Below the pieces are notes generated by a model that made no database searches, was not told the origin of the DNA, and saw only the letters and a program-made list of their open reading frames with translations. Positions 1 to 6,635 of a stretch of DNA of 6,700 nucleotides are shown one piece after another. The stretch lies in NCBI GenBank assembly GCA_938074515.1, contig CALJFV010000059.1, forward strand, positions 1 through 6,700, read 5' to 3'. The position numbers and the translations under genes were made by a program. The DNA is from an uncultured Flavobacteriaceae bacterium. Lineage in GTDB: Bacteria > Bacteroidota > Bacteroidia > Flavobacteriales > Flavobacteriaceae. How positions within the stretch are numbered: position 1 is the first letter of the stretch; every line of letters starts with the position of its first letter.

Positions 1-1
1 G

Positions 2-2014
2 CAAACACACAGATTAACGATCGGGGATGATTTCTCACTGAATTTATCTCCTTTGGTTCTCTCGAATAAATCTGAGACCATTACCTTAAGTGGATTTCGT
101 GACGATGAGACTTCCCTGAGCCTTGAGATGGATTTTGATCAGGTTAACATCGATCATATTTTACCCAGTATAGAAGATTTAAAATTAGCTGGGATGCTCA
201 ATGGCCGTTTGCAGTTTAAAAAGATAGATGAAAATTATTTTCCAAGTTCTAATCTAATGCTCTCATCCTTCGACGTCAACGATGTTCCTCTGGGTGATCT
301 CAGTGTTAGCATTACCGGAAATAAAGACCTAACCCAGTACTTGATTAATTCTACATTAAATAAAGACGGCAAAAACCGTTTTAAAGCCATTGGGTCTATT
401 GATTTAGATAAGGATGAGCCCTATTTAGACATGAATTTAAGCTTGCGTGATTTTGACCTAAAAGCATTAAGCCCGCTCGGAAGAACGGTTCTGAGTGACA
501 TTTCGGGTTTGGTTGATGGTCGGGCGAAAATTCAGGGCCTTTACAATGCGCCATTGGTTTCGGGCGATTTGACCTTAAAAAGGACTAAACTGCGGATTCC
601 TTATTTAAATATTAATTTGGCCGTCGAGGATAAGGCCAGCATTGCGATTTCTAACGGGGCGTTTACCATTCCACCCACGCGCTTAACAGACCTAAAATAC
701 GATACTCAGGCCACGCTTGGTGGCCTCGTCACCCATGAAAACTTTAGAAATTGGGCCTTAGATCTTAACATGACCACAGATCGCTTTTTAGCCTTGGATA
801 CCCCGGCAGAAGAATCGGTCTTGTATTACGGAACGACCTTTATCGATGGTGGCGCTACCATAGTCGGACCTGCAGATGAATTGGTCATTGATGTTACCGC
901 ACGCACTCAAAAAGGCACGACTTTTAAAATTCCAATTAGTGATGTCACTACAGTTGGTGATGATTCATTCATTCGATTCATTTCTCCTGAAGAAAAAAAG
1001 GCCCGCATCAATGGAACAACTTTTGTCTCGGACGAAATCAAGGGATTGACGGTAAATTTTGACCTTGACATTAACGATCAGGCAGAGGTTGAAATCTTGG
1101 TAGATCCTGCCAACAATTCAAAGTTTAAAGGCCGAGGAACAGGGCTTATGTTCATCGAGATTAACACCTTGGGTAAATTCAAAATGTGGGGCGAGTTTGT
1201 TGTGATTCAGGGGAATTACGACTTTAAATACGGGGGCATTGTCGACAAAACCATTGACGTTGTACCCGGAGGGCGTATTTCCTGGAATGGGGCGGCAGAT
1301 CAGGCACAACTCGATTTAACGGCCAAATACCGGGTAGAAGATGTCAACCCCTCTGCGTTGCTGGATAATCCTTCGCTAAACAGTACCGTAGATGTAGAAG
1401 TGCTGTTAAATTTGACCGGTCAAATTATGCAACCCGAATTGGATTTTCAACTCGATTTTCCAAATGTTTCCTCTGCGGTTCGCGATGAACTTAATGTTAA
1501 GCTCAACGAACGGGAACAGAGACAACTTCAAGCGATTTATTTAGCCGCTACTGGGGCCTTTCAAGGAGATGGGGGACAAAACATTGTCGGGACGCTCACA
1601 GAGCGCGTGAACAAACTTGTGGCTGATTTGCTGGCGGATAGCGACTCAAAGTTTAAAATATTGCCGACGATAGGAACGCGTCAAGTAGATTTAAATGCCC
1701 AGTTAGAATATAACGTTGGTGTACAAATCAGCACCCAAATTTCCGAACGTGTCCTCATCAATGGTAAAGTAGCGGTACCAGTGGGTGGAGCAAATGATTC
1801 TGCAGTGGCAGGAGACTTACAAGTGCAATGGTTGGTCAATGACGACGGCTCATTGAGAATGAACTTTTTTAACCGCCAGGCTGATCTGCAATTTATTGGT
1901 GAGGATCAAATTTTTGAGCAGGGCGCTGGAGCTTCTTACACTGTCGATTTTTCTACATTCCAGGAGTTATTCTACAAACTCTTTGGCAAGCGAATTGACC
2001 GAGAAGCCTTTTAA
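2..2014 (+). CDS. tamB: TamB-family translocation/assembly module protein, C-terminal part (5' end outside window)
   Basis: The frame is open to the left edge, so this is the C-terminal 670 residues of a larger protein. The TTG at 53 is only the first start-like codon in view and is not the real start. Known Bacteroidetes TamB proteins run well over 1,000 residues, so the N-terminal membrane anchor and first AsmA-like repeats should lie upstream. What is visible is almost entirely alternating beta-strand sequence with few charged helices, as expected of the TamB beta-groove. The C-terminal TamB (DUF490) domain is recognisable from about nt 1190: GEFVVIQGNYDF (1190-1225), then a GGRISWNG strand, then LTGQIMQPELDFQLDFP (1412-1462), then ASYTVDFSTFQELF near the end. 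The protein ends in Phe after a short basic stretch (GKRIDREAF). No cysteine is visible. In proteobacteria TamB spans the periplasm, works with the Omp85 protein TamA in outer-membrane protein assembly, and is implicated in phospholipid transport; that role is inferred here from family. The stop is 44 bp from the convergent ridA stop. Confidence 0.9.
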   Translation, partial: QTHRLTIGDDFSLNLSPLVLSNKSETITLSGFRDDETSLSLEMDFDQVNIDHILPSIEDLKLAGMLNGRLQFKKIDENYFPSSNLMLSSFDVNDVPLGDLSVSITGNKDLTQYLINSTLNKDGKNRFKAIGSIDLDKDEPYLDMNLSLRDFDLKALSPLGRTVLSDISGLVDGRAKIQGLYNAPLVSGDLTLKRTKLRIPYLNINLAVEDKASIAISNGAFTIPPTRLTDLKYDTQATLGGLVTHENFRNWALDLNMTTDRFLALDTPAEESVLYYGTTFIDGGATIVGPADELVIDVTARTQKGTTFKIPISDVTTVGDDSFIRFISPEEKKARINGTTFVSDEIKGLTVNFDLDINDQAEVEILVDPANNSKFKGRGTGLMFIEINTLGKFKMWGEFVVIQGNYDFKYGGIVDKTIDVVPGGRISWNGAADQAQLDLTAKYRVEDVNPSALLDNPSLNSTVDVEVLLNLTGQIMQPELDFQLDFPNVSSAVRDELNVKLNEREQRQLQAIYLAATGAFQGDGGQNIVGTLTERVNKLVADLLADSDSKFKILPTIGTRQVDLNAQLEYNVGVQISTQISERVLINGKVAVPVGGANDSAVAGDLQVQWLVNDDGSLRMNFFNRQADLQFIGEDQIFEQGAGASYTVDFSTFQELFYKLFGKRIDREAF

Positions 2015-2058
2015 TATTTAAATAATTTTGCCTGAATCTATTTTGTTCTCGCCTTGAC

Positions 2059-2445
2059 CTAAGCTTGGTCTGCGGCAATCATAGAGATCTCGACCCTGAC
2101 GTCTTTTGGCAGTCGGGCGACTTGTACTGTTTCTCGTGCTGGGGCAGTCTCAGAATCAAAATAACTGCCGTATACTTCATTAATCGCACCAAAATCATCC
2201 ATATTGGTAATGAAAATAGTACTCTTCAATACATGCTCAAAACCCAGACCAGCAGCTCGAAGGACGGCCTGCATATTGCGCATGACTTGATGGGTTTCTT
2301 CGCTAATGTTACCCTGTATAAGTAATCCCGTTTCAGAGTCGATAGCGATTTGTCCTGAAGTATAAACGGTATGCCCCATGCGAACCGCTTGATTGTAAGG
2401 GCCGATTGGTGCCGGAGCCTCATGTGTGTGAATAATTTTTTTCAT
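2059..2445 (-). CDS. ridA: RidA family reactive intermediate (enamine/imine) deaminase
   Basis: A complete 128-residue protein, the normal length for RidA (YjgF/YER057c/UK114). Hallmarks in order: APAPIGPYNQAV at residues 10-21 including Tyr17, SGQIAID at 30-36, and the signature APARETVQVARLPKDVRVEI at 101-120. That signature carries Arg104, equivalent to the catalytic Arg that binds the substrate carboxylate, and Glu119, the usual active-site Glu. No signal peptide, so cytoplasmic. Known family role: the trimeric enzyme hydrolyses reactive 2-aminoacrylate and related enamines/imines from PLP enzymes to 2-keto acids plus ammonia. The intact residues suggest a true RidA rather than an inactive paralogue. 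The ATG start gives the canonical KKIIHT N-terminus; the only purine-rich match upstream is a weak AAGG. It begins 14 bp after the lptD stop on the same strand with no room for a terminator, so it is probably the second gene of an lptD-ridA operon. Confidence 0.96.
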   Translation of the reverse strand: MKKIIHTHEAPAPIGPYNQAVRMGHTVYTSGQIAIDSETGLLIQGNISEETHQVMRNMQAVLRAAGLGFEHVLKSTIFITNMDDFGAINEVYGSYFDSETAPARETVQVARLPKDVRVEISMIAADQA

Positions 2446-2459
2446 GCCTTGCGTTTTGT

Positions 2460-5189
2460 TTAAAGTCGCCGATCGGCTTCTCTACGTTTGTCGTATTTAA
2501 TATCTCTAAGGATACTTCCTCGAATGCCGATAAAGAAGTTCCATGATGTATTTCTTGCGCCAATAGGGGTCCAGCTAAAACGCATGACCCAACTTTCTAA
2601 GTCTCGTTCAAAGCGCATTTGAGTCAGGGTAATGCCTTTGTTTTTAAAGTCATAACCTGAAGAAATTCCAATGCGCCATCTTGGGGAAAGACTGATGTTC
2701 GAACTCATCATCAGGGAGTTTGAGCTAATTTCATTTTGTCTTAGTTGATTGCCATAGGTTATGGTGTATGCCAAACGAAAATCCCAAGGAATACTGTTGT
2801 TATACCATTTGTCATCTTCTTCATCTTTAGCCTTTTCGTCTGGCTCATCACCGCGCAGATCTGCAATATCACGACCATCCCCGAAGAGATCGTCTGGACG
2901 GCCTCCATTACGAAAGGTATCGTTGTTAAAATTTTGGTCGTCTTGGTCGTCATCATTCGCGCGACTTCCATCAAAATCCTTAGAGGAAAAAGAATAGTTA
3001 AAACTCATGTTAGCGTTTACGAGTCTAAACAAACTCCCGCCATTATTGATGTTGAATGTATTAATGCGTTGGTTATTGGCATTGAGCGCGTATGGATCTA
3101 AGGTTCCATTGAGGTTTAGATCGAGTTTCTTAATGATGGGGATGCTCCCAGTAAATTGGACATTACTCCAGTTCAATGAATCTGCTGTAATGTTGTAGGC
3201 CGAAGACAAATTAAAGTTGTTTAATAGGGCAATTTTCTTTGGTTCCGTCGCGGTGGTGTCTGGATTGCGCACTTTGGCTTCAAGAGTGTTGCTCAAAGCA
3301 AAACTCATACTGCTCGAGAACAATTTGCCTGGTGCACCGTATATGGTGTTTTCAAATCGTGAATACTGTTGTACTTCCGCATTGACCTGTGGGTCGGCCG
3401 AGGGGATGGTGTATTCCTCGTAGTACTGCTCAAATCCTGGGCTGATATTATAACTGACCGAGGGTCGAATCACGTGTCGAATGGCCTGAATTTTCTTGTC
3501 TTTGCCAAAATTAAAAGTTCCGTAAACAGTAGTTCCTAATCCCGCTGAAAAGCCGTAAGTACGATAGCTGTCAAAACCTGACACCGTGTCTTGAACCACC
3601 TGGCCTAATCCGTTGTTGCCTTCAGGATCATAAGAACGTCTGATCGTTTTGCCTACCCATGTTTCTTGAAAGTTACTGCCTAAGGAGACACTCAGATAGT
3701 TGAACAACTTGAAATTGGTTCCTAAAGGTATGGAATGACGTGCACCAGCTTCCGCAGCCTGAAACATTTCTGGTTTAAAAAATAAACTATCGGTGGTGGT
3801 AATGCGGTTTTCTGCCGTCACGTCGTACTGCAGGTTAATGTTTTGGAAGACTCCTTTTTTGGAGCCGTCTTTTGGCGCAAAGGGAAAAATTCGTGAAATA
3901 CTGGCGTTGATATTGGGCAGCGACATGTTGATGACCTGCGTTTGGGTATTTTGGCTGTGTGTTGCCGCAGCTGAGAACTGAATTGCAGGCTCTGTATCAA
4001 AACTTTTGGCATAAGATACCGAAGAACTCAAGGTATTGACTAACTGACTCGCATTATTAGTCTGGTTAATTGACTGCTGAAGATATCGGCTACTTCCTAG
4101 GTTGACCGAGGCACTAAAGCGAGTACTTGGATTGACTTTTGGGTCTTGAGTATGACGCCAGCGAATATTGTAAAGACTGCTTTGGGTAAAATCAGGAAAT
4201 CCACGCTCGCTATTGATTAGATTTTCATATCGGACACTGAGGTTCCCCCGGAATTTATAGCGCAGCGCATAGTCACTATCCATGCGTAACCCATATGAGC
4301 CATTGGTGTAATAATCACCGAGAACGGTAAGATCGACATAATCGTTGACCGCAAAATAATAACCGCCATTTTGCAGGAAAAATCCACGATTATTATTCTC
4401 ACCAATATTTGGAATGACAAATCCCGAAGCCCGGGTGTCGGCCAGCGGAAAAAAAGCAAAAGGCAATCCTAGTGGGGTGGGTACATCAGCGATATACATA
4501 TTGGTCAGACCCGTTACTACCTTTTTTTGGGGGACAAATTTGGCCTTTCGCGTATAGAAATAATACTCAGGTTCGTCTACGTTTTCAGAGGTCGTGAATT
4601 TTACATTGCGCAAAAAATACACCGAATCATTCTCTTTTTTGGTAATCTGAGAAAGCATATTGATGTCATTTTGCGCCGTCCGAGAGTTAAAAACAAGGGC
4701 CTTTTTGGTTTGAAAATTAAAGCGTATTGAGTCTGGTTGCACCTTGTTGTTGCCCTGTACAAATACTGGAAGCTGGCTGTAAACTCCAGCGCTGTCTATT
4801 CCTCTGGCGTATACTTCGTTTTTGGCATAATCCAATATGATTTCCCCCGCATCGATTCGGTAGTCGAGGTAGGTCATGAATGCTTTGTTATACATGAATA
4901 CCTTTGAGTTTTCTTGGTCCATGTAAACATAATCTTCACCGTAATAGTCTACGAGATCTTCAAGAAATTCTGGACTGCTCACAAGCGTGTCGATAACCAT
5001 TGATTGTGGCGCGAGACTGTCCTGGGTTGACTCAATTTCCAGAGTGTCCTGCGCTGTTTCTATCCTTAAGGAGTTTGTCACTTGATTCTGACTGACGATA
5101 CTGTCCTTTGGAGTCTGGGCTTGAGCAAAACCAAAAACTCCTAAAATTAGGAGTAGGGACAGCAGAAAGATGTTTGGGCGTGGCTGCAA
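2460..5189 (-). CDS. lptD: LptD-like outer-membrane LPS-assembly protein (Bacteroidetes type)
   Basis: A 909-residue protein, longer than E. coli LptD (784). Order: signal peptide 1-24 (hydrophobic 7-21, cleavage after AQA); polar Thr/Gln/Ser linker 25-75; an OstA/LptA-like jellyroll about 85-220 (DYVYMDQENSKVFMYNKA at 86-103); then a beta-barrel about 225-895. The barrel entry (PLGLPFAFFPLADTRASGFV at 239-258, then IPN) matches the LptD hallmark where E. coli has a P-x-SGFLIPN segment, which makes the family call strong. An acidic low-complexity insertion spans 746-794, followed by the last strands (RWRIGISSGYDF, RFERDLESW) and a basic tail, DKRREADRRL. It contains no cysteine. Role by family: outer-membrane translocon, with LptE, that inserts LPS into the outer leaflet. 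The start is TTG: an in-frame TAA lies 45 bp upstream with no ATG or GTG between, and TTG at 5189 gives a proper signal peptide. The next ATG (residue 64) would lose it. A start a few codons further upstream cannot be excluded. Confidence 0.92.
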   Translation of the reverse strand: MQPRPNIFLLSLLLILGVFGFAQAQTPKDSIVSQNQVTNSLRIETAQDTLEIESTQDSLAPQSMVIDTLVSSPEFLEDLVDYYGEDYVYMDQENSKVFMYNKAFMTYLDYRIDAGEIILDYAKNEVYARGIDSAGVYSQLPVFVQGNNKVQPDSIRFNFQTKKALVFNSRTAQNDINMLSQITKKENDSVYFLRNVKFTTSENVDEPEYYFYTRKAKFVPQKKVVTGLTNMYIADVPTPLGLPFAFFPLADTRASGFVIPNIGENNNRGFFLQNGGYYFAVNDYVDLTVLGDYYTNGSYGLRMDSDYALRYKFRGNLSVRYENLINSERGFPDFTQSSLYNIRWRHTQDPKVNPSTRFSASVNLGSSRYLQQSINQTNNASQLVNTLSSSVSYAKSFDTEPAIQFSAAATHSQNTQTQVINMSLPNINASISRIFPFAPKDGSKKGVFQNINLQYDVTAENRITTTDSLFFKPEMFQAAEAGARHSIPLGTNFKLFNYLSVSLGSNFQETWVGKTIRRSYDPEGNNGLGQVVQDTVSGFDSYRTYGFSAGLGTTVYGTFNFGKDKKIQAIRHVIRPSVSYNISPGFEQYYEEYTIPSADPQVNAEVQQYSRFENTIYGAPGKLFSSSMSFALSNTLEAKVRNPDTTATEPKKIALLNNFNLSSAYNITADSLNWSNVQFTGSIPIIKKLDLNLNGTLDPYALNANNQRINTFNINNGGSLFRLVNANMSFNYSFSSKDFDGSRANDDDQDDQNFNNDTFRNGGRPDDLFGDGRDIADLRGDEPDEKAKDEEDDKWYNNSIPWDFRLAYTITYGNQLRQNEISSNSLMMSSNISLSPRWRIGISSGYDFKNKGITLTQMRFERDLESWVMRFSWTPIGARNTSWNFFIGIRGSILRDIKYDKRREADRRL

Positions 5190-5280
5190 GGACGTCAGAC
5201 GATTATTGTAAACAACTTTTTTAATAAGTTACAGAATAACCAAAGGCCAAAAGGCGTTGTTTTTATAAATTGGCTTAGTA

Positions 5281-5310
5281 TTTGTACGTCAAAATTACAT
5301 ATAATTTTTG
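5281..5310 (+). promoter_or_regulatory. Putative promoter for the amidase gene
   Basis: TTTG at 5281-5284 could serve as a -33 element. It is followed after 17 bp by TAATTTTTG (5302-5310), which resembles the Bacteroidetes -7 box TAnnTTTG with one extra base between TA and TTTG. Transcription would start near 5316 and leave a leader of about 40 nt before the ATG at 5356. The imperfect -7 box keeps confidence low. The element overlaps the putative lptD -7 box on the opposite strand. Confidence 0.3.
5290..5297 (-). promoter_or_regulatory. Putative Bacteroidetes -7 promoter box for lptD-ridA
   Basis: On the minus strand this reads TAATTTTG, an exact match to the Bacteroidetes sigma-ABfr -7 consensus TAnnTTTG. 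It lies about 100 bp upstream of the lptD start, giving a predicted leader of roughly 95 nt. No TTG or TTTG is found at the usual -33 distance, so the call rests on the -7 box and its position alone. The box is 8 bp in AT-rich DNA and could occur by chance. Confidence 0.4.
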
Positions 5311-5319
5311 GCTTGAATT

Positions 5320-5337
5320 TTAATTAACGATAATTAA
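5320..5337. repeat. AT-only inverted repeat in the lptD/amidase divergent region
   Basis: A perfect 7-bp inverted repeat, TTAATTA-ACGA-TAATTAA, lies 18 bp before the amidase ATG and at or just downstream of its predicted transcription start. It could be an operator half-site pair or a weak leader hairpin. The all-AT arms in AT-rich DNA make chance a serious alternative. Confidence 0.4.
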
Positions 5338-5355
5338 TACTCCCTAGTAATAACG

Positions 5356-6546
5356 ATGCCTTTGGTCCTTCAGTATGTCCCGAGATTATCAAGCGTTTTT
5401 CAACTGTGTTTGGCGAGCCTGTTTATTTTTTTGGGGAGTGGTCTCTCAGGGGTAACTTTGGCCCAGAACAAACCATTTGTTGTGGTAATTGACCCCGGAC
5501 ATGGAGGCAAGGATCCGGGAAATTTAGGCAATGGATTTAAAGAAAAGGATATTGTTCTTGATGTGTCTATGCAAGTGGGCGCGCTTTTGCAGCAGCAAGG
5601 TGTTGAGGTGATTTATACAAGAAAAAAAGATGTCTTTATAGAGCTCTACGATCGTGCACCGGTGGCCAATAAAGCCGATGCAGACCTTTTTATTTCGATA
5701 CACTGTGACGCCCACAATACCCAAGCCCACGGGGCGGGTACTTTTGTAATGGGGCTCAGTAAGAGCGACAAAAATCTCAATACGGCCAAAAAGGAAAACG
5801 AGGTAATTTTTCTCGAAGAAAATTACCAAGAACGCTATAAAGGTTTTGATCCATCCTCACCGGAATCTCTTATAGGACTGACCATATTACAAGAGGAGTA
5901 CCTGGATCAGAGCATACGGCTTGCTGGGTTGATTCAAAAAAACTTGGCGCAAAATCTTCAACGTAAAGACCGCAGTGTGCGTCAAGATGTGTTTTGGGTC
6001 TTGCACCATTCGTATATGCCAAGTGTGTTGATTGAGCTCGGATTCTTGACCAACAATAACGAAGGCCCTTATTTGAATTCTAAAAAGGGCAGAAAAGAAA
6101 TGGCTCAAGAAATTGCGCGGAGTATCTTAGAGTATAAAACTGAAATAGATTTCGCCAATCAAAATCAAGTTATCATTCCAGATCTTTCGGGGACTCAAAT
6201 TCCGAAATCGGAACAATCCCAAAACCAAAAAGGGACAGAAGTTTCTTCGGCTAAGGGCTCAGCCAATACCGAGATAGGCGCCTTAAAAAATGAGGTGCTT
6301 TTTAAAGTTCAGATCGCCGCGAGCAGTAAAAAATTAGAGACCAAATCGTATAACTTTAAGGGTTTGACTCAGATCAGTAGATCACAAGAGGGGGCGCTTT
6401 ATCGTTACTATTACGGAGCAACTTCGGATTATAAAGAGGCGCAGGCCCTGCAAAGCGAGGCTCGGGCCACCGGTTACGATCAGGCATATATCGTTGCGTT
6501 TAAAGAAAATCAGCGTGTTTCTTTGACAGAAGTTTTAAACAATTAG
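5356..6546 (+). CDS. N-acetylmuramoyl-L-alanine amidase (AmiC-type, Amidase_3) with C-terminal SPOR-like domain
   Basis: A 396-residue exported zinc amidase that cleaves the MurNAc-L-Ala bond of peptidoglycan. Layout: signal peptide about 1-36 (hydrophobic 14-34, cleavage near TLA-Q); Amidase_3 domain about 40-261; polar Gln/Ser/Lys linker about 265-311; SPOR-like domain about 315-384. Zinc ligands by family pattern: His49 (DPGHGG), Glu63 (KEKD) and His116 (SIHCDAH); catalytic Glu227 lies in LIELGF. All are present, so it should be active. An insert of about 50 residues after the SIH motif (roughly 137-186) sits where regulated amidases such as AmiB carry an autoinhibitory helix. The SPOR-like part shows FKVQIAAS (316-323), YRYYYG (349-354) and an EAQAL...GYDQAYIVAF end; known SPOR domains bind septal denuded glycan, which would suit a cell-separation enzyme. 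Cys18 lies in the signal peptide but without a lipobox. The ATG has no clear ribosome-binding site. It is transcribed divergently from lptD. Confidence 0.95.
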   Translation: MPLVLQYVPRLSSVFQLCLASLFIFLGSGLSGVTLAQNKPFVVVIDPGHGGKDPGNLGNGFKEKDIVLDVSMQVGALLQQQGVEVIYTRKKDVFIELYDRAPVANKADADLFISIHCDAHNTQAHGAGTFVMGLSKSDKNLNTAKKENEVIFLEENYQERYKGFDPSSPESLIGLTILQEEYLDQSIRLAGLIQKNLAQNLQRKDRSVRQDVFWVLHHSYMPSVLIELGFLTNNNEGPYLNSKKGRKEMAQEIARSILEYKTEIDFANQNQVIIPDLSGTQIPKSEQSQNQKGTEVSSAKGSANTEIGALKNEVLFKVQIAASSKKLETKSYNFKGLTQISRSQEGALYRYYYGATSDYKEAQALQSEARATGYDQAYIVAFKENQRVSLTEVLNN

Positions 6547-6605
6547 TCGTGAATAAACCTACAATTTTTGCCTGTTTTGTTCCGCGCGCATCGATGAATA
6601 ATCCT

Positions 6606-6613
6606 TAAATTTG
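6606..6613 (+). promoter_or_regulatory. Putative Bacteroidetes -7 promoter box ahead of the MCE gene
   Basis: TAAATTTG matches the consensus TAnnTTTG exactly and lies 22 bp before the predicted TTG start, implying a short leader of about 15-20 nt. The nearest upstream TTTG (6576-6579) is 26 bp away, longer than the usual spacing, so the -33 element is weak. If real, the MCE gene has its own promoter in addition to any read-through from the amidase 89 bp upstream. No convincing hairpin terminator is seen between the two genes. Confidence 0.45.
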
Positions 6614-6635
6614 TGAGTAACCTAAATCCAAAGTA

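Noticed and set aside
53..55. TTG as the start of the TamB-like gene
   Set aside because: The frame is open to the first bases of the window and the visible part lacks the N-terminal anchor expected of TamB, so the true start lies upstream.
2012..2058. Possible bidirectional terminator between tamB and ridA
   Set aside because: The only symmetry is the AT-only 10-bp palindrome TATTTAAATA (2015-2024). There is no GC-rich stem with a T-run, so it is not supported as an intrinsic terminator.
2065..2325. 86-codon plus-strand open frame opposite ridA
   Set aside because: It is antisense to a fully convincing RidA gene and shows no family features.
2745..3101. 118-codon plus-strand hydrophobic open frame opposite lptD
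   Set aside because: Its hydrophobic look comes from the complement of the acidic Asp/Glu-rich insertion, whose GAT/GAC/GAA codons read as Ile/Val/Phe codons on the other strand.
4522..4533. T7G5 homopolymer pair in lptD as a phase-variation tract
   Set aside because: The runs are short, encode an ordinary VPQKKV segment, and are no longer than other runs in this AT-rich window, such as the A7 near 995.
5401..5415. Cys18 of the amidase as a lipoprotein acylation site
   Set aside because: The preceding residues (VFQL) do not form a lipobox, since position -1 is Leu and not Gly/Ala/Ser. A signal peptidase I site (TLA-Q) is present further on.
5802..5827. Perfect 9-bp inverted repeat (GGTAATTTT / AAAATTACC, 8-nt loop) inside the amidase gene
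   Set aside because: It lies within coding sequence for the insert region. One 9-bp match of this kind is expected by chance in several kilobases, and no T-run follows the right arm.
5524..5829. 101-codon minus-strand open frame opposite the amidase
   Set aside because: It is antisense to well-conserved catalytic motifs, has no recognisable domain and is explained by the coding strand.
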